A DNA stretch of 64,000 nt from Denitromonas halophila (GCF_007625155.1 NZ_VMNK01000019.1:1-64000); one strand, 5' to 3'. Counted from the stretch's first letter, positions 44,864 to 55,128 are shown. Notes: generated by a model not told the origin, from the letters alone. Program-made: numbers and translations.

Positions 44864-47308
44864 ATGCCCGCTCATATGTCCTCCCTGCAGGCACACCGCT
44901 CCGGCCCGCTGGCACGGCTGTGGTTCGCCGTCAGCGCCGTGGTTGCCCTCGCCGCGCTCGGCCTGTGGGCCTGGCATCATCCACTCGATCGGGTGGCCGC
45001 TACCGCGATTGCCGCGCTCGCCGTCATGGGCTGTCTGGCGCGCCCCTCCGCCTGGCTGCTCATCCTGCCGGCGCTATGGCCAATCATCGACCTCGCCCCG
45101 CTCACCGGCTGGATCCACTTCACTGAAAGCGACGCCCTGGTGCTGGCCGTGGTCGCCGGCGTCGGCCTGCGCGAAAGCCTGGCGCCGCCCTTGCCGGTGC
45201 GCGGCGCGCCGGCCTTCCGGCTCTCGCCGATCGCGCTGCTGATCGCCCTGCTGTGGCTGGTGAGCTATGGCATGTCGGCCTGGCGCACGCCGATTCCGCT
45301 ACCGCCCTTCGATGCCAGCCTGTTCGCCGGCTACAAGACCCCGCTCAACGGCCTGCGCCTGCTCAAGGCGCCGATCCTGCTGCTGATGCTGCTGCCCTGC
45401 CTGCACGCCGCCGGCCGCGCGCGCGGCGCGGCCGCGTTTGACCGACTCACGCTCGGCATGACGCTCGGCCTGCTGACCGCCTCGCTGGTGGCGGTGTGGG
45501 AGCGCGACGCCTTCCCCGGCCTGACCAATTTCTCGGCGGACTACCGCACCACTGGCTTGTTCTGGGAAATGCATGTCGGTGGCGCTGCCCTTGATGCCTG
45601 GCTGGCCTTGAGCTTTCCCTTCGCGCTGGCCGGCTTTCTGCGCAGTCGCGACCTGACGCGGCGGCTGCTTTTCCTGGCGGTACTCGCCATTGGCGGCTAT
45701 GCGATCCTGACCACCTTCTCGCGCGGCCTGTATGCCGCGGTCGGGGTCAGCCTGGTTTTGCTCTTGCTGGCCGGACGGCCCAGCCCGACTGCGGCCCCCG
45801 CCGCCGACGGTCCACGCCCCTTGCCCGGCGGTGCGTGGCTGGCCGCCGCAGTGCTGATCGGCGCGGCCATGCCGGCCTTCGCCGGCGGCGGCTATCGCGG
45901 CCTGGCGGCCTTGATCGGCTTCGCGCTGGCGGCCTATCTGTTTGGCGATATCGCCCGCCGGCTGGGCCGCGGCCAACGCATGCTGGCACTCGGCGCGGGC
46001 GTGCTGCTCGGTGCCGTCACACTGCTCAGTCCGATGATCGACAAAGGGCCGTATCTCGCCTTCGGCGTGCTGTGCCTGTCGGCCCTGACGGTTGCAGCGA
46101 TCAGCCTGCGTCGTCCCGAGTCCACCGCTCCAGCGTTCGCCGGACTCGCGCTGACGAGTGCCTGCGCCGTGTCGGCGGCGGTGGTCGGTCGCTACTGGGG
46201 CGAAGGCGTGGGCGAAGCCGGCATTGTTGCCGCCGCGGGCGCCGGCCTGCTGATCCTCGCCGTGCAGCTCATGTTGCCGCGCCCCTTGTGGCATCAGGCG
46301 GGCAACGGTCTGGCGCACGCGCTATTGGTACTCGGCGTGGCCGGCGCGCTGGCCACCGGCACCACCAGCTACTACATGGGCGAACGCTTTTCGACGGTCA
46401 GCGAGGATCTGGGAGGTCGCATCGCGCACTGGCAAGAAGGCGCCGCGCTGGTGCGCACGCCTGCCGATCATTGGCTGGGCCTCGGCCTGGGTCGCTATCC
46501 GGACGCGTATTTCTGGTCTGGCCCACTGGCCGCGAATGCGGGATCTTGGGAGCTGCCCGAGGAAAACGGAAACCGCTTCAGCCGCATCGGTGCGACTCGC
46601 TTCGTCCTCGGCTTTGGCGAATTGTTCCGGGTCTCGCAGCATGTGGCCGCCGACACCACCGGCCCCTTCCATTACCGCATGAAACTGCGCGCGCCCGCAC
46701 GCTCTGGTCTGCACCTCGAAATCTGTCGCAAACACCTGCTGTACACCCAGACCTGCGCAATCGCCCTCATCAGGATCGACAGCCCGATCTGGGTAGAGGT
46801 GCAAGGCACGATGGAGGCGGGCAGCCTCACCAACGGTGCTGGGCAACCCTACCGGCCGAGTGTGCTGGCGCTCGCGATCGACGGGCGGGCCCCGGTGGAT
46901 GTGGACGACATTGAGGTCATCGACAACGCCGGTCGCTCGCTGGTTGCCAATGGCGACTTTCAGGCGGGGGTGGATCGATGGTTCTTCAGCTCCGACCGCC
47001 ACCACCTGCCCTGGCACGCGAAGAGCCTGTTTGTACACGTATGGGTCGAACAAGGCGCACTTGGGCTGGTGATGCTTGGCCTGATGCTGCTGGCAGCTGC
47101 CGGCCGGGTGGGGCTGGGTCGGGCACGTGAGCATCCGTTCGCGGCACCGGTGCTGGCCGGCCTGGCGGGCTTTGTGGCGGTGGGCGTGTTCGACAGCCTG
47201 CTCGACATGCCACGCATGACGCTGATGCTGCTGCTCACCGCCTGGCTGGCGCTGTGTATGAATCCGGCCGCGCTCAAGGAAGCGCCAGGCCGTCCCAAGC
47301 TTCCTTGA
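44864..47308 (+). CDS. O-antigen-ligase-like (Wzy_C) membrane protein with periplasmic jelly-roll segment
   Basis: About 814 residues from the ATG at 44864 (44876 and 44834 possible). Some ten to twelve membrane helices; TTFSRGLYAAVGVSL and RIAHWQEGAALVRTPADHWLG are typical of the Wzy_C / O-antigen ligase family. Between about 565 and 710 a soluble beta-rich part occurs (FHYRMKLRAPARSGLHLEIC and VANGDFQAGVDRWFFSSD). It resembles carbohydrate-binding jelly-roll modules and is inserted before the last helices. It may polymerise or ligate a surface glycan, or glycosylate protein. No glycosyltransferases are adjacent. Confidence 0.75.
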   Translation: MPAHMSSLQAHRSGPLARLWFAVSAVVALAALGLWAWHHPLDRVAATAIAALAVMGCLARPSAWLLILPALWPIIDLAPLTGWIHFTESDALVLAVVAGVGLRESLAPPLPVRGAPAFRLSPIALLIALLWLVSYGMSAWRTPIPLPPFDASLFAGYKTPLNGLRLLKAPILLLMLLPCLHAAGRARGAAAFDRLTLGMTLGLLTASLVAVWERDAFPGLTNFSADYRTTGLFWEMHVGGAALDAWLALSFPFALAGFLRSRDLTRRLLFLAVLAIGGYAILTTFSRGLYAAVGVSLVLLLLAGRPSPTAAPAADGPRPLPGGAWLAAAVLIGAAMPAFAGGGYRGLAALIGFALAAYLFGDIARRLGRGQRMLALGAGVLLGAVTLLSPMIDKGPYLAFGVLCLSALTVAAISLRRPESTAPAFAGLALTSACAVSAAVVGRYWGEGVGEAGIVAAAGAGLLILAVQLMLPRPLWHQAGNGLAHALLVLGVAGALATGTTSYYMGERFSTVSEDLGGRIAHWQEGAALVRTPADHWLGLGLGRYPDAYFWSGPLAANAGSWELPEENGNRFSRIGATRFVLGFGELFRVSQHVAADTTGPFHYRMKLRAPARSGLHLEICRKHLLYTQTCAIALIRIDSPIWVEVQGTMEAGSLTNGAGQPYRPSVLALAIDGRAPVDVDDIEVIDNAGRSLVANGDFQAGVDRWFFSSDRHHLPWHAKSLFVHVWVEQGALGLVMLGLMLLAAAGRVGLGRAREHPFAAPVLAGLAGFVAVGVFDSLLDMPRMTLMLLLTAWLALCMNPAALKEAPGRPKLP

Positions 47309-47351
47309 CTCCCTCGGGGCCGCCGCCGATAAGCGGCAGGTAAAAGGACGC

Positions 47352-49421
47352 TCAGACCGGCGCGACCTCGACCAGGCAGTCGTAAAACACGGGGCCGCCG
47401 CCGATATCGGTGAGTGCCGACGAGGTGACGGCGTTGGCGTTTTCGCCGTCGCCGGAGAACTTCTGCCACCACACCGACGGCGCGGCGACGACGCCGGGGC
47501 GCACCCGGTCGGTGACTACCGCCAGGGCGTGAAACGCGCCACGATCATTGAAGATTCGCAGTCGCGCGCCGTCGGTGATGCCGCGCGTGACGGCATCGTC
47601 CGGGTGGATTTCCAATGTTGGCGCGCCTTCCTTGTCGCGCCAGCGCGGCAGGTTGGCGAAGCTGGAATTGAGGAAGTTGCGCGCCGGCGGCGAGATCATG
47701 GCCAGCGGGAAGCGTGCGGCCTGCGTCGGGTTGCTGACCGGCGATTCGATGGGCGGCACCCAGCCGGGCAACGGATCGAAGCCCTGATCGGCCATCGTCT
47801 GCGAAAAGAATTCACAACGGCCAGACGGCGTCGGAAAGCCGCCGGTGGCAAAGGGCGCGAAGGGACGCGGCAGGTTGAGGCGGGCCCAGCCCTGCGTCGC
47901 CAGGCCTTCGCTCAGCCCGAGGCTGCGCGCGTCGCGCTGGATGAAGGCCGCGGCGGCGATGGTGGCGTCGTCTTCGAACAGCGCGGGGTCGTCAAAGCCC
48001 AGGCGCGCGGCAAGGCGGCGGAACACTTCGCTGTTGGGCAGCGATTCACCGACCGGGTCGATGGCCGGCGTGTTGGCCACGGCGTACAGGTGGCCATAGG
48101 CCTTGTGCACGTCGACGTGTTCGAGCTGGCTGGTGGCCGGCAGGAGGATGTCGGCGTAGTCGGCGGTGTCGGTCTGAAACAGCTCATGCACCACGCAGAA
48201 CAGGTCTTCACGGGCAAAGCCGGCGCGCACCCGGTTGCTGTCGGGAGCGACGGCGACCGGGTTGCTGTTGTACACGTAGAGCGCGCGGATGGGCGGGTCG
48301 TTGGCGGTGAGCAGCGCTTCACCAATCGGCGACATGTTGATGGTGCGCGGCGGGAAGCGGTCGGCGTTCGGGTAGAGATCGGGGCGCTCGAGCGCCGCGG
48401 TGTCGATGGGGAAGTTGCCCGAGGTGGACAACACGGCGCCACCGGCCACGTCGCGCCAGGCGCCGACCAGTGCGGGCAGGCACGCAATGTTGCGCACCGC
48501 TGTGCCGCCACCGGCACAGCGATTGAGGCCGTAGTTGAGGCGGATCACGCTGGGCCGGGTGCTGCCGTAGTCGCGCGCAAGCTGGCGGATCGCCTCGGCG
48601 GGGAGGCCGGTAAGCGGGGCGGCCCATTCGGGCGTGCAGTGGCGTACGCGCTCGGCGAGCGCTTCGAAACCGAGGGTGTGCTGGGCGATGTAGTCGTGGG
48701 CGATGAGGTCGTCTTCGATCAGCACCTGCATCATCGCCAGCGCGATGGCGCCGTCGGTGCCGGGCAGCGGGGCGAGGTGGAGGTCGCACTTCTCAGCCGT
48801 CTGCGTACGCCACGGGTCGATGCACACCAGCCGGGCGCCCTTGCGCTTGGCCTGCTGCATGAAGCGCCAGCCGTGCAGGTTGGACACCACCGGGTTGGCA
48901 CCCCAGATGAGGATCAGCCTGGCATCGACGACGGCCTCGGGGTCGGTGCCGACCGAGGCGCCGATGACGGATTTCCAGCCCGCGCTGCCGGCCGAGGCGC
49001 AGATGGTGCGATCGAGCAGCGAGGCGCCGAGGCGATGGAAAAACCGACGGTCCATACCCGAGGACTGCACCAGGCCCATGGTGCCGGCGTAGCTGTAGGG
49101 CAGGATGCCGCGCGGGTCATCCGCGGCGATCTCGGCAAAACGGGTGGCGATGGTGTCGAGGGCTTCGTCCCAGCTGATGCGCTCAAAACGGCCTTCGCCC
49201 TTTTTGCCGATGCGCTTCATCGGGTGGGTCAGGCGGTCGGGCGAATAGACGCGGTCAAGATAGTGCGCCACCTTGGTACACAAGGCGCCATGGGTGAAGG
49301 GATGGTCTTCTGCGCCGCGCACCTTGACCGCGCGACCGTCTTCGACGGTGATGTGCATGGCGCAGGTGTCGGGGCAATCATGCGGACAGGCGGCGCGGAC
49401 GATGCGGGATTCGGATGCCAT
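47352..49421 (-). CDS. Molybdopterin-dependent oxidoreductase (DMSO reductase superfamily)
   Basis: 689 residues. The N-terminal [4Fe-4S] ligands are CPHDCPDTC (Cys12, 16, 20) and Cys48 in GALCTKV. Molybdopterin regions: GTMGLVQSSGMDRRFFHRLG, LILIWGANPVVSN, IDPWRTQTAEK and a C-terminal domain with ARNFLNSSFANLP and LEIHPDDAVTRGI. No Tat signal, so cytoplasmic. Such short single-subunit members are related to formate dehydrogenase alpha or polysulfide reductase-like proteins. Substrate and partner subunits are not evident here. Confidence 0.9.
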   Translation of the reverse strand: MASESRIVRAACPHDCPDTCAMHITVEDGRAVKVRGAEDHPFTHGALCTKVAHYLDRVYSPDRLTHPMKRIGKKGEGRFERISWDEALDTIATRFAEIAADDPRGILPYSYAGTMGLVQSSGMDRRFFHRLGASLLDRTICASAGSAGWKSVIGASVGTDPEAVVDARLILIWGANPVVSNLHGWRFMQQAKRKGARLVCIDPWRTQTAEKCDLHLAPLPGTDGAIALAMMQVLIEDDLIAHDYIAQHTLGFEALAERVRHCTPEWAAPLTGLPAEAIRQLARDYGSTRPSVIRLNYGLNRCAGGGTAVRNIACLPALVGAWRDVAGGAVLSTSGNFPIDTAALERPDLYPNADRFPPRTINMSPIGEALLTANDPPIRALYVYNSNPVAVAPDSNRVRAGFAREDLFCVVHELFQTDTADYADILLPATSQLEHVDVHKAYGHLYAVANTPAIDPVGESLPNSEVFRRLAARLGFDDPALFEDDATIAAAAFIQRDARSLGLSEGLATQGWARLNLPRPFAPFATGGFPTPSGRCEFFSQTMADQGFDPLPGWVPPIESPVSNPTQAARFPLAMISPPARNFLNSSFANLPRWRDKEGAPTLEIHPDDAVTRGITDGARLRIFNDRGAFHALAVVTDRVRPGVVAAPSVWWQKFSGDGENANAVTSSALTDIGGGPVFYDCLVEVAPV

Positions 49422-49449
49422 CAGACCTCCCGATGGGTGTTGGCGCCGC

Positions 49450-50073
49450 TCAGCGCGCGGCGGGGCTGGTCAGCGACCGGTAGCGTTCGCGGTCGCGCGA
49501 GTAACGGGCACGCACGGCTTCGATGTTCTTGAGCTTGGCGTCGATGACGGTTTCCTGCGCGGCCAGTTCTGACTGATTGTCGCGAATGGCCTGAGTCAGA
49601 TCGGCCGGCACGGCACCGGTCGGGTGCAGCTTGGCCTCTTCCTGCAAGCGCTCATGACTTTGCTGCAACTGCACCTGGCGCTCTTTGGCCTTGGCCAGAT
49701 CGTGTTCGATTTCACCAATGGCACGGCTCTCGCGCTGATCGATATCGGCAGCACTGCGGTAGGTGTCAAGCAGTGCCCGGTCCTGCAAGCGCTGGCTACG
49801 GCGGCGCGCCTCTTCGAGTTCGCGCAGGCGCGATTCACGCTCGGCCGCAATGCGCTCGGCCTCGCTCATTGGCGCGGCGATCCGCTCGATGACGGTGCCA
49901 TCCGAGGCCACGCGTCGGTAAGCCCGGCCGTAGCAGGCCTGCGGCAGCACATCGCCGCACACCCGGCGCCCTTCGGCACTTTCACAACACAGAATCGCGC
50001 CGGCCGCGCTCACTGGCGTACTCAGCATACTGGCGAACAACAGGCCGATCGCAGCCAGGCAGCGGATCATCAT
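49450..50073 (-). CDS. Secreted coiled-coil protein (DUF4124-like N-terminus)
   Basis: 207 residues from the ATG at 50073, the best fit to the AAGGG site. A signal peptide ends PVSAAGA, then a short Cys-rich segment (ILCCESAEGRRVCGDVLPQA, CYGRAYRRV) reminiscent of DUF4124. A long coiled coil with heptad-like charge pattern follows (AERIAAERESRLRELEEARR; AKERQVQLQQSHERLQEEAK). Probably a periplasmic structural protein. Unknown function; it follows pyrE by 11 bases, so it is likely co-transcribed. Confidence 0.75.
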   Translation of the reverse strand: MMIRCLAAIGLLFASMLSTPVSAAGAILCCESAEGRRVCGDVLPQACYGRAYRRVASDGTVIERIAAPMSEAERIAAERESRLRELEEARRRSQRLQDRALLDTYRSAADIDQRESRAIGEIEHDLAKAKERQVQLQQSHERLQEEAKLHPTGAVPADLTQAIRDNQSELAAQETVIDAKLKNIEAVRARYSRDRERYRSLTSPAAR

Positions 50074-50084
50074 GAGCATTACCC

Positions 50085-50726
50085 TTACGATGCAACGCCA
50101 TAGGCGTCGCGATAGGCCTGCACGGCCGACAGGTTGGCGGCCAGATCGGGGCTGCCGCCCAGATAGCCGATCAGATCGGTCAGCGTCGCCACCGCGATCA
50201 CTGGCATGTCGAATTGCGCCCGTACTTCCTGCACCGCCGACAAAGCGCCCTGCCCGCGTTCCATGCGATCGAGCGCGATCACCACGCCCGCAGGCGTGGC
50301 GCCATGCGCGCGGATGATCTCGACCGACTCGCGCACGGAAGTCCCGGCGGAGATCACGTCATCAAGAATCAACACCCGGCCGGCCAGCGGCGCGCCCACC
50401 AGCGTGCCACCCTCGCCATGGTCCTTGGCTTCCTTGCGGTTGAAGCAGTAGGGCAGGTTCACGCCCTGCTCGGCCAGCCGCATGGCGGTGCCAGCCACCA
50501 GGGGGATGCCCTTGTAGGCCGGGCCAAACAGCATGGTCGCGTCAAGCCCTGAGGCGAGTATGGCCCGCGCATAAAAACTGCACAGCGCGCCGAAGGACGC
50601 GCCGTCGTTGAACAACCCGGCGTTGAAGAAATAGGGCGACTTGCGCCCCGCCTTGGTCATAAACTCGCCAAAGCGCAGCACGCCCTTGTCACAGGCCAGT
50701 GCAATGAAATCCCGGCTAAAATCCAC
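50085..50726 (-). CDS. pyrE: Orotate phosphoribosyltransferase
   Basis: 213 residues from a GTG with GAGG five bases upstream; in-frame codons further upstream do not match the family. Features: [46 protein letters not shown], and the PRPP-binding [17 protein letters not shown]. It makes orotidine-5'-phosphate from orotate and PRPP in pyrimidine synthesis. Divergent from xth with 35 bases between the two start codons. Confidence 0.96.
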   Translation of the reverse strand: MDFSRDFIALACDKGVLRFGEFMTKAGRKSPYFFNAGLFNDGASFGALCSFYARAILASGLDATMLFGPAYKGIPLVAGTAMRLAEQGVNLPYCFNRKEAKDHGEGGTLVGAPLAGRVLILDDVISAGTSVRESVEIIRAHGATPAGVVIALDRMERGQGALSAVQEVRAQFDMPVIAVATLTDLIGYLGGSPDLAANLSAVQAYRDAYGVAS

Positions 50727-50761
50727 GTTGGCCTCAATCAGAATGATTCTCAAGACACCGA

Positions 50762-51544
50762 ATGTTACGCGTCATCACTATCAACCTCAACGGCATCCGA
50801 TCGGCAGAACGTAAGGGCTTTTTTGCCTGGATGTCGAATCAGAACGCCGACATCGTCTGCCTGCAAGAGCTCAAGGCCCAGCGCCCGGACCTCTCCGAGG
50901 AGATGCTCGCCCCGCCGGGCTACCACGGATTTTTCCACTGCGCCGACAAACGCGGCTACAGCGGCGTCGGGATCTACAGCCGACGCGCACCCGACCGGGT
51001 GATCGAAGGCCTGGGCAACGCCGAATTCGATGCCGAAGGCCGCTACCTTCAGGCCGACTTCGGCACGCTGTCGGTGGTCTCGCTCTACCTGCCCTCTGGC
51101 TCCAGCTCGGAAGAACGGCAGGCCGCCAAGTACCGCTTCATGGACATCTTTATGCCGCACATGGCCGAGCTGATCGCCAGCGGCCGCGAGGTGATCATCT
51201 GCGGTGACTGGAACATCGCCCACCGCGAGGCCGACCTCACCAACTGGAAGTCCAACAAGAAGAATTCCGGCTTCCTGCCCGAAGAGCGCGCCTGGCTGAC
51301 CCGCCTGTTTGACGAAGTGGGCTGGGTCGATGTATATCGCACCCTGCATCCGGACGCGACCGACGCATGCTATACGTGGTGGTCCAACCGCGGTCAGGCC
51401 TGGGCCAAGAACGTGGGCTGGCGACTGGACTACCAGATCGCCACGCCGGGCATCGCGCTCACCGCCAGGGCCACGTCGGTCTACAAGGACGAACGTTTCA
51501 GCGACCACGCGCCACTGACCGTCGACTACGACATCAGCCTGTGA
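50762..51544 (+). CDS. xth: Exodeoxyribonuclease III (AP endonuclease)
   Basis: 260 residues. EEP-nuclease motifs in order: [22 protein letters not shown] (catalytic Glu), [61 protein letters not shown] and the final [10 protein letters not shown]. These are the Mg-dependent catalytic Glu, Asp-x-Asn and Asp-His. It repairs abasic sites and trims 3' blocks. It sits head to head with pyrE. Confidence 0.96.
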   Translation: MLRVITINLNGIRSAERKGFFAWMSNQNADIVCLQELKAQRPDLSEEMLAPPGYHGFFHCADKRGYSGVGIYSRRAPDRVIEGLGNAEFDAEGRYLQADFGTLSVVSLYLPSGSSSEERQAAKYRFMDIFMPHMAELIASGREVIICGDWNIAHREADLTNWKSNKKNSGFLPEERAWLTRLFDEVGWVDVYRTLHPDATDACYTWWSNRGQAWAKNVGWRLDYQIATPGIALTARATSVYKDERFSDHAPLTVDYDISL

Positions 51545-51694
51545 CCGGCAAGCGCCGAAAGGCCGGCCATCACGGCCGTCCGGCAAGTGACAACGTCATT
51601 TTCACTCGGACATTTTCAGTTCATCCGGCAAAAACCTGCGTAAATCAGGCGAGTGCGCGATAATGGTGGCTCAGCCATGGGGGGCACTGACCGA

Positions 51695-52957
51695 ATGAAA
51701 TGCGTAGATGATTTCCGCCTGCGACTGGGCAAGCACGAGCTCGTGCCCATTATGGTAGGTGGCATGGGGGTGGATATTTCCGCCGCCGAACTATCCCTTG
51801 AAGCCGCGCGCCTGGGCGGTGTCGGGCATATTTCCGATGCCATGGTGCCGACGGTGTCTGACCGCCGCTTCAAGACCAAGTACGTCAAGGACAAACTCCA
51901 GCAGTACAAATTCAACGTCGCGAACTCCGACAAATCCGTCGTGCAGTTCAACATGGACATGCTCGCCGAGGCGACCGCTCGCCACGTCAGCGCCACCATG
52001 GAGGCCAAACGCGGCCCGGGGCTGATCTTCATCAACTGCATGGAAAAGCTGACCATGAACGCGCCCAGGGAAACCCTGCGCGTTCGTCTGCGGGCCGCCA
52101 TGGATGCCGGCATCGAGGGCATCACCCTGGCCGCCGGTCTGCACCTGGGCTCTTTCGCCCTGATCGAAGATCACCCGCGCTTCCGCGATGTGCATCTGGG
52201 CATCATCGTGTCGTCGCTGCGCGCGCTGCAGTTGTTTCTCAAAAAGAGTGCCCGCACCGGTCGCCTGCCCGATTACGTGGTGGTCGAAGGCCCGCTGGCT
52301 GGCGGTCACCTCGGCTTTGGCATGGACTGGGCGGAGTACGACCTGGCCACCATCACCAACGAGATCCAGGCCTGGCTGAAAGCCGAACAGCTCGAGATTC
52401 CGGTGATTCCGGCCGGCGGCATCTTCACTGGCACCGACGCGGTGAACTTCCTCGAAGCCGGCGCCGCCGCGGTTCAGGTGGCCACGCGCTTCACCGTCAC
52501 GCACGAATGCGGCCTGCCAGAAGACGTGCAACAGCACTACCTGACGGCCGAAGAAGACGGTATCGAGGTGAATCAGATCTCGCCCACCGGCTATCCGATG
52601 CGCATGCTCAAGAGCAGCCCGGCGATCGGCGACGGCATCCGCCCGAACTGCGAAGCCTACGGCTACCTGCTCGACGCCAAGGGCAACTGCCAGTACATCG
52701 AAGCCTACAACCGCGAAGTGGCATTGCACCCCGGCGCCAAGCGCGTCAAGGTGATGGACAAGACCTGTCTGTGCACCCACATGCGCAACTTCGAGTGCTG
52801 GACCTGCGGGCACTATACCTATCGCCTGAAAGACACCACGCGTCAGAACGAGGACGGCAGCTATCAGCTACTCACTGCCGAGCATGTGTTCCAGGACTAC
52901 CAGTTCAGCAAGGACAACAAGATTGCCCTGCCCGAGCTGATCTCCTCCACCGCCTGA
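51695..52957 (+). CDS. Nitronate monooxygenase-like flavoprotein with Cys-rich tail
   Basis: 420 residues from the ATG at 51695 (51677 also possible). TIM-barrel FMN enzyme of the nitronate monooxygenase / 2-nitropropane dioxygenase family: PIMVGGMGVDISAAELSLEA, GLIFINCME, VVVEGPLAGGHLGFGMDWAE, PVIPAGGIFTGTDAVNFLEA and AVQVATRFTVTHECG. The C-terminal tail carries CLCTHMRNFECWTCGHY, four cysteines able to bind a metal or iron-sulfur cluster, which most short nitronate monooxygenases lack. Converges with ribA, only four bases between the stops. Confidence 0.88.
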   Translation: MKCVDDFRLRLGKHELVPIMVGGMGVDISAAELSLEAARLGGVGHISDAMVPTVSDRRFKTKYVKDKLQQYKFNVANSDKSVVQFNMDMLAEATARHVSATMEAKRGPGLIFINCMEKLTMNAPRETLRVRLRAAMDAGIEGITLAAGLHLGSFALIEDHPRFRDVHLGIIVSSLRALQLFLKKSARTGRLPDYVVVEGPLAGGHLGFGMDWAEYDLATITNEIQAWLKAEQLEIPVIPAGGIFTGTDAVNFLEAGAAAVQVATRFTVTHECGLPEDVQQHYLTAEEDGIEVNQISPTGYPMRMLKSSPAIGDGIRPNCEAYGYLLDAKGNCQYIEAYNREVALHPGAKRVKVMDKTCLCTHMRNFECWTCGHYTYRLKDTTRQNEDGSYQLLTAEHVFQDYQFSKDNKIALPELISSTA

Positions 52958-52961
52958 GCGC

Positions 52962-53621
52962 TCAGGCGGTTTCCCGCTCGGGCGCCGACGCCCCACCATC
53001 TGCTTTACGGTGGGGCGCGCGGTAGGCCACGGCGGGCTTCATCAGATGTCCCAGCTTGTTGGCCTTGGTATCGAGATAGTCGGTGTTGTGCGGATTGCGC
53101 CCAACCTGCAGCGGCACCCGCTCGACCACCATCAAGCCATGCTGACGCATGCTCTCCAGCTTGCGCGGGTTGTTGGTCATCAAACGCAGTGACTTCACAC
53201 CCAGGTGCGCCAACATCGGCTGACAGATGCCGAAGTCGCGCATGTCTGCCGGGAAGCCGAGTTGCTCGTTGGCCTCGACCGTATCAGCCCCTTCGTCCTG
53301 CAGCTTGTAGGCGCGAATCTTGTTGAGCAGGCCAATGCCGCGGCCTTCCTGGCGCAGGTACAGAATCAGCCCCCGCCCCTCGGCCACGATCTGGCGCATC
53401 GCCGCTTCAAGTTGGTAGCCGCAGTCGCAGCGCTCGCTGAACAGGCTGTCGCCGGTCAGGCACTCGGAATGGATGCGCGCCAGCACCGGCGTGCCGTCCG
53501 CGATATCACCATGGGTGATGGCCAGATGCTCGATCCCGGTGTCGGTATCCTCGAAGCCATGCAGCGTAAAGACGCCGAAACGGTTGGGCAGCTTGCAGGC
53601 TTCGACAAAACGAAGGGTCAT
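52962..53621 (-). CDS. ribA: GTP cyclohydrolase II
   Basis: 219 residues with GGAG upstream. Zinc ligands [18 protein letters not shown], then [17 protein letters not shown] with the catalytic Arg-containing [20 protein letters not shown] and LMTNNPRKL. It opens GTP to start riboflavin synthesis. It is a stand-alone RibA rather than a RibBA fusion. The short C-terminal charged tail is variable. Confidence 0.96.
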   Translation of the reverse strand: MTLRFVEACKLPNRFGVFTLHGFEDTDTGIEHLAITHGDIADGTPVLARIHSECLTGDSLFSERCDCGYQLEAAMRQIVAEGRGLILYLRQEGRGIGLLNKIRAYKLQDEGADTVEANEQLGFPADMRDFGICQPMLAHLGVKSLRLMTNNPRKLESMRQHGLMVVERVPLQVGRNPHNTDYLDTKANKLGHLMKPAVAYRAPHRKADGGASAPERETA

Positions 53622-53737
53622 TCAATGCTCTCCTAGCGGGGGCGTTTTTGTTGTCTCGCCACCGGAGCGGTCGAGGATCGCGAGCGCCATGTCGCGACCT
53701 GGCTTACAGATGACAGTATCGCTGCCCTCTCGTTCAT

Positions 53738-54982
53738 TCAAGCGCTGCGGCGCTCGGGCAGCAGCAGATGCAGGCCGATCGCCGCCACGCCGCACAGGCT
53801 CACGCCTTGCAGGCTGAAGCCATCGAGGTTCACCGCCAGCCCGCCGATGCCGCACACCAGCACGGTCGACACGATGACCAGATTGCGCGGCTCGTCCATG
53901 TTCACCCGCGCCGCGATCAGCGTCTTCAAGCCGATGCTGGCCACCGAGCCGAACAGCAGCATCATGATGCCGCCCATCACCGGCACCGGCACCGACTGCA
54001 AGATGGCGTTGAACTTGCCGAAGAAGGCCATGAAGATGGCCAACACCGCGGCCCAGGTCATCACCGCCGGGTTGAAGTTGCGCGTCAGCGTGACCGCTCC
54101 GGTCACTTCCGAATACGTGGTCACCGGCGGGCCGCCGATCAGGCCGGCAAACAGCACTGCCAGGCCGTCGCCGGCGAGCGTGCGATGCAGGCCGGGCTTC
54201 TCGGTATAATCCTTGCCGGTGATGCCGCCGATAGCGACCACGTCGCCCACATGCTCGATGGCCGGGGCCAGCGCCACCGGCAGCATGAACAGCACCGCCG
54301 CCCACTCAAAGCTCGGCGTCACAAAGACGGGCAGGGCAAACCACGGCGCGTCGGCGATCTTGCTCAGATCGACCAACCCGAGCATCACGCTCAGGATGTA
54401 GCCGACCAGCACGCCGGCCAGAATCGGCACCAGACGCAGGAAGCCGCGCGCAAAAATCGACACCACCACCGTGGTCAGCAGTGAGGCCGTCGCCACCACC
54501 ATCGCCGTCGCGTAGGGCACCAGCTCGATCTTGCCATCGCCGCTCTTGCCCATCGCCATGTTCACCGCCACCGCGGCCAGTGACAGACCGATGATCATGA
54601 TGATCGGCCCGATCACCACCGGCGGCATGAAGCGATGCACGATCTCGGCACCGTGCTTGCGCACCAGCGCGGCAAACACGAAATACACCAGGCTCACGCA
54701 GGCCAGCGCGCCCATGGTGGCCGACACACCCCAGGTTTGGGTGGCGTAGATGATCGGCGCGATGAAGGCGAAGCTGGAACCCAGGAAAATCGGCACCTGC
54801 CGGCCGGTCACCGCCTGAAACAGCAGCGTACCCACGCCCGCGCCCAGCAGCGCCAGGCTGGGGTTGAGGCCGGTGAGCAAGGGCACCAGCACCAGCGCGC
54901 CAAAGGCCACGAACAAAATCTGCGCACCCGCAATAGCCTGGCGCCAGAGGGGGTCCCGGCTCTCGCCAATCGGATTTTCCAT
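53738..54982 (-). CDS. uraA: NCS2-family nucleobase permease (uracil type)
   Basis: 414 residues from the ATG giving MENPIGESRDPLWRQAIAGA; the open frame runs 21 codons further but without membrane sequence. Fourteen hydrophobic helices. Signatures: FLGSSFAFIAPI, PPVVIGPIIMIIGLSLA, APAIEHVGDVVAIGGITGKD and GGPPVTTYSEVTGAVTLTRNFNP. The E-H-V-G-D substrate-site element is typical of UraA/PyrP. Imports uracil (or xanthine) with protons. Lies behind ribA with a 116-base gap. Confidence 0.9.
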   Translation of the reverse strand: MENPIGESRDPLWRQAIAGAQILFVAFGALVLVPLLTGLNPSLALLGAGVGTLLFQAVTGRQVPIFLGSSFAFIAPIIYATQTWGVSATMGALACVSLVYFVFAALVRKHGAEIVHRFMPPVVIGPIIMIIGLSLAAVAVNMAMGKSGDGKIELVPYATAMVVATASLLTTVVVSIFARGFLRLVPILAGVLVGYILSVMLGLVDLSKIADAPWFALPVFVTPSFEWAAVLFMLPVALAPAIEHVGDVVAIGGITGKDYTEKPGLHRTLAGDGLAVLFAGLIGGPPVTTYSEVTGAVTLTRNFNPAVMTWAAVLAIFMAFFGKFNAILQSVPVPVMGGIMMLLFGSVASIGLKTLIAARVNMDEPRNLVIVSTVLVCGIGGLAVNLDGFSLQGVSLCGVAAIGLHLLLPERRSA

Positions 54983-55128
54983 GGGAGCAACGACCTCCAA
55001 GTACTTTGGCGCCACATTGGGCCTTTGATAAACAATACCTCGCATTCTACCTACAGCGGCAGACCCCTTTTGGGTTTATGCGGCGGCGAAAGCATGCACA
55101 TCTTTCATTGGGGATGAGTTTTACATCA

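Noticed and set aside
47529-49532. Plus-strand open frame of 667 codons
   Set aside because: Antisense to the molybdopterin oxidoreductase with no domain of its own.
54983-55128. Riboswitch upstream of the uracil permease
   Set aside because: I looked for purine/PRPP-type conserved cores in the leader and could not match one.
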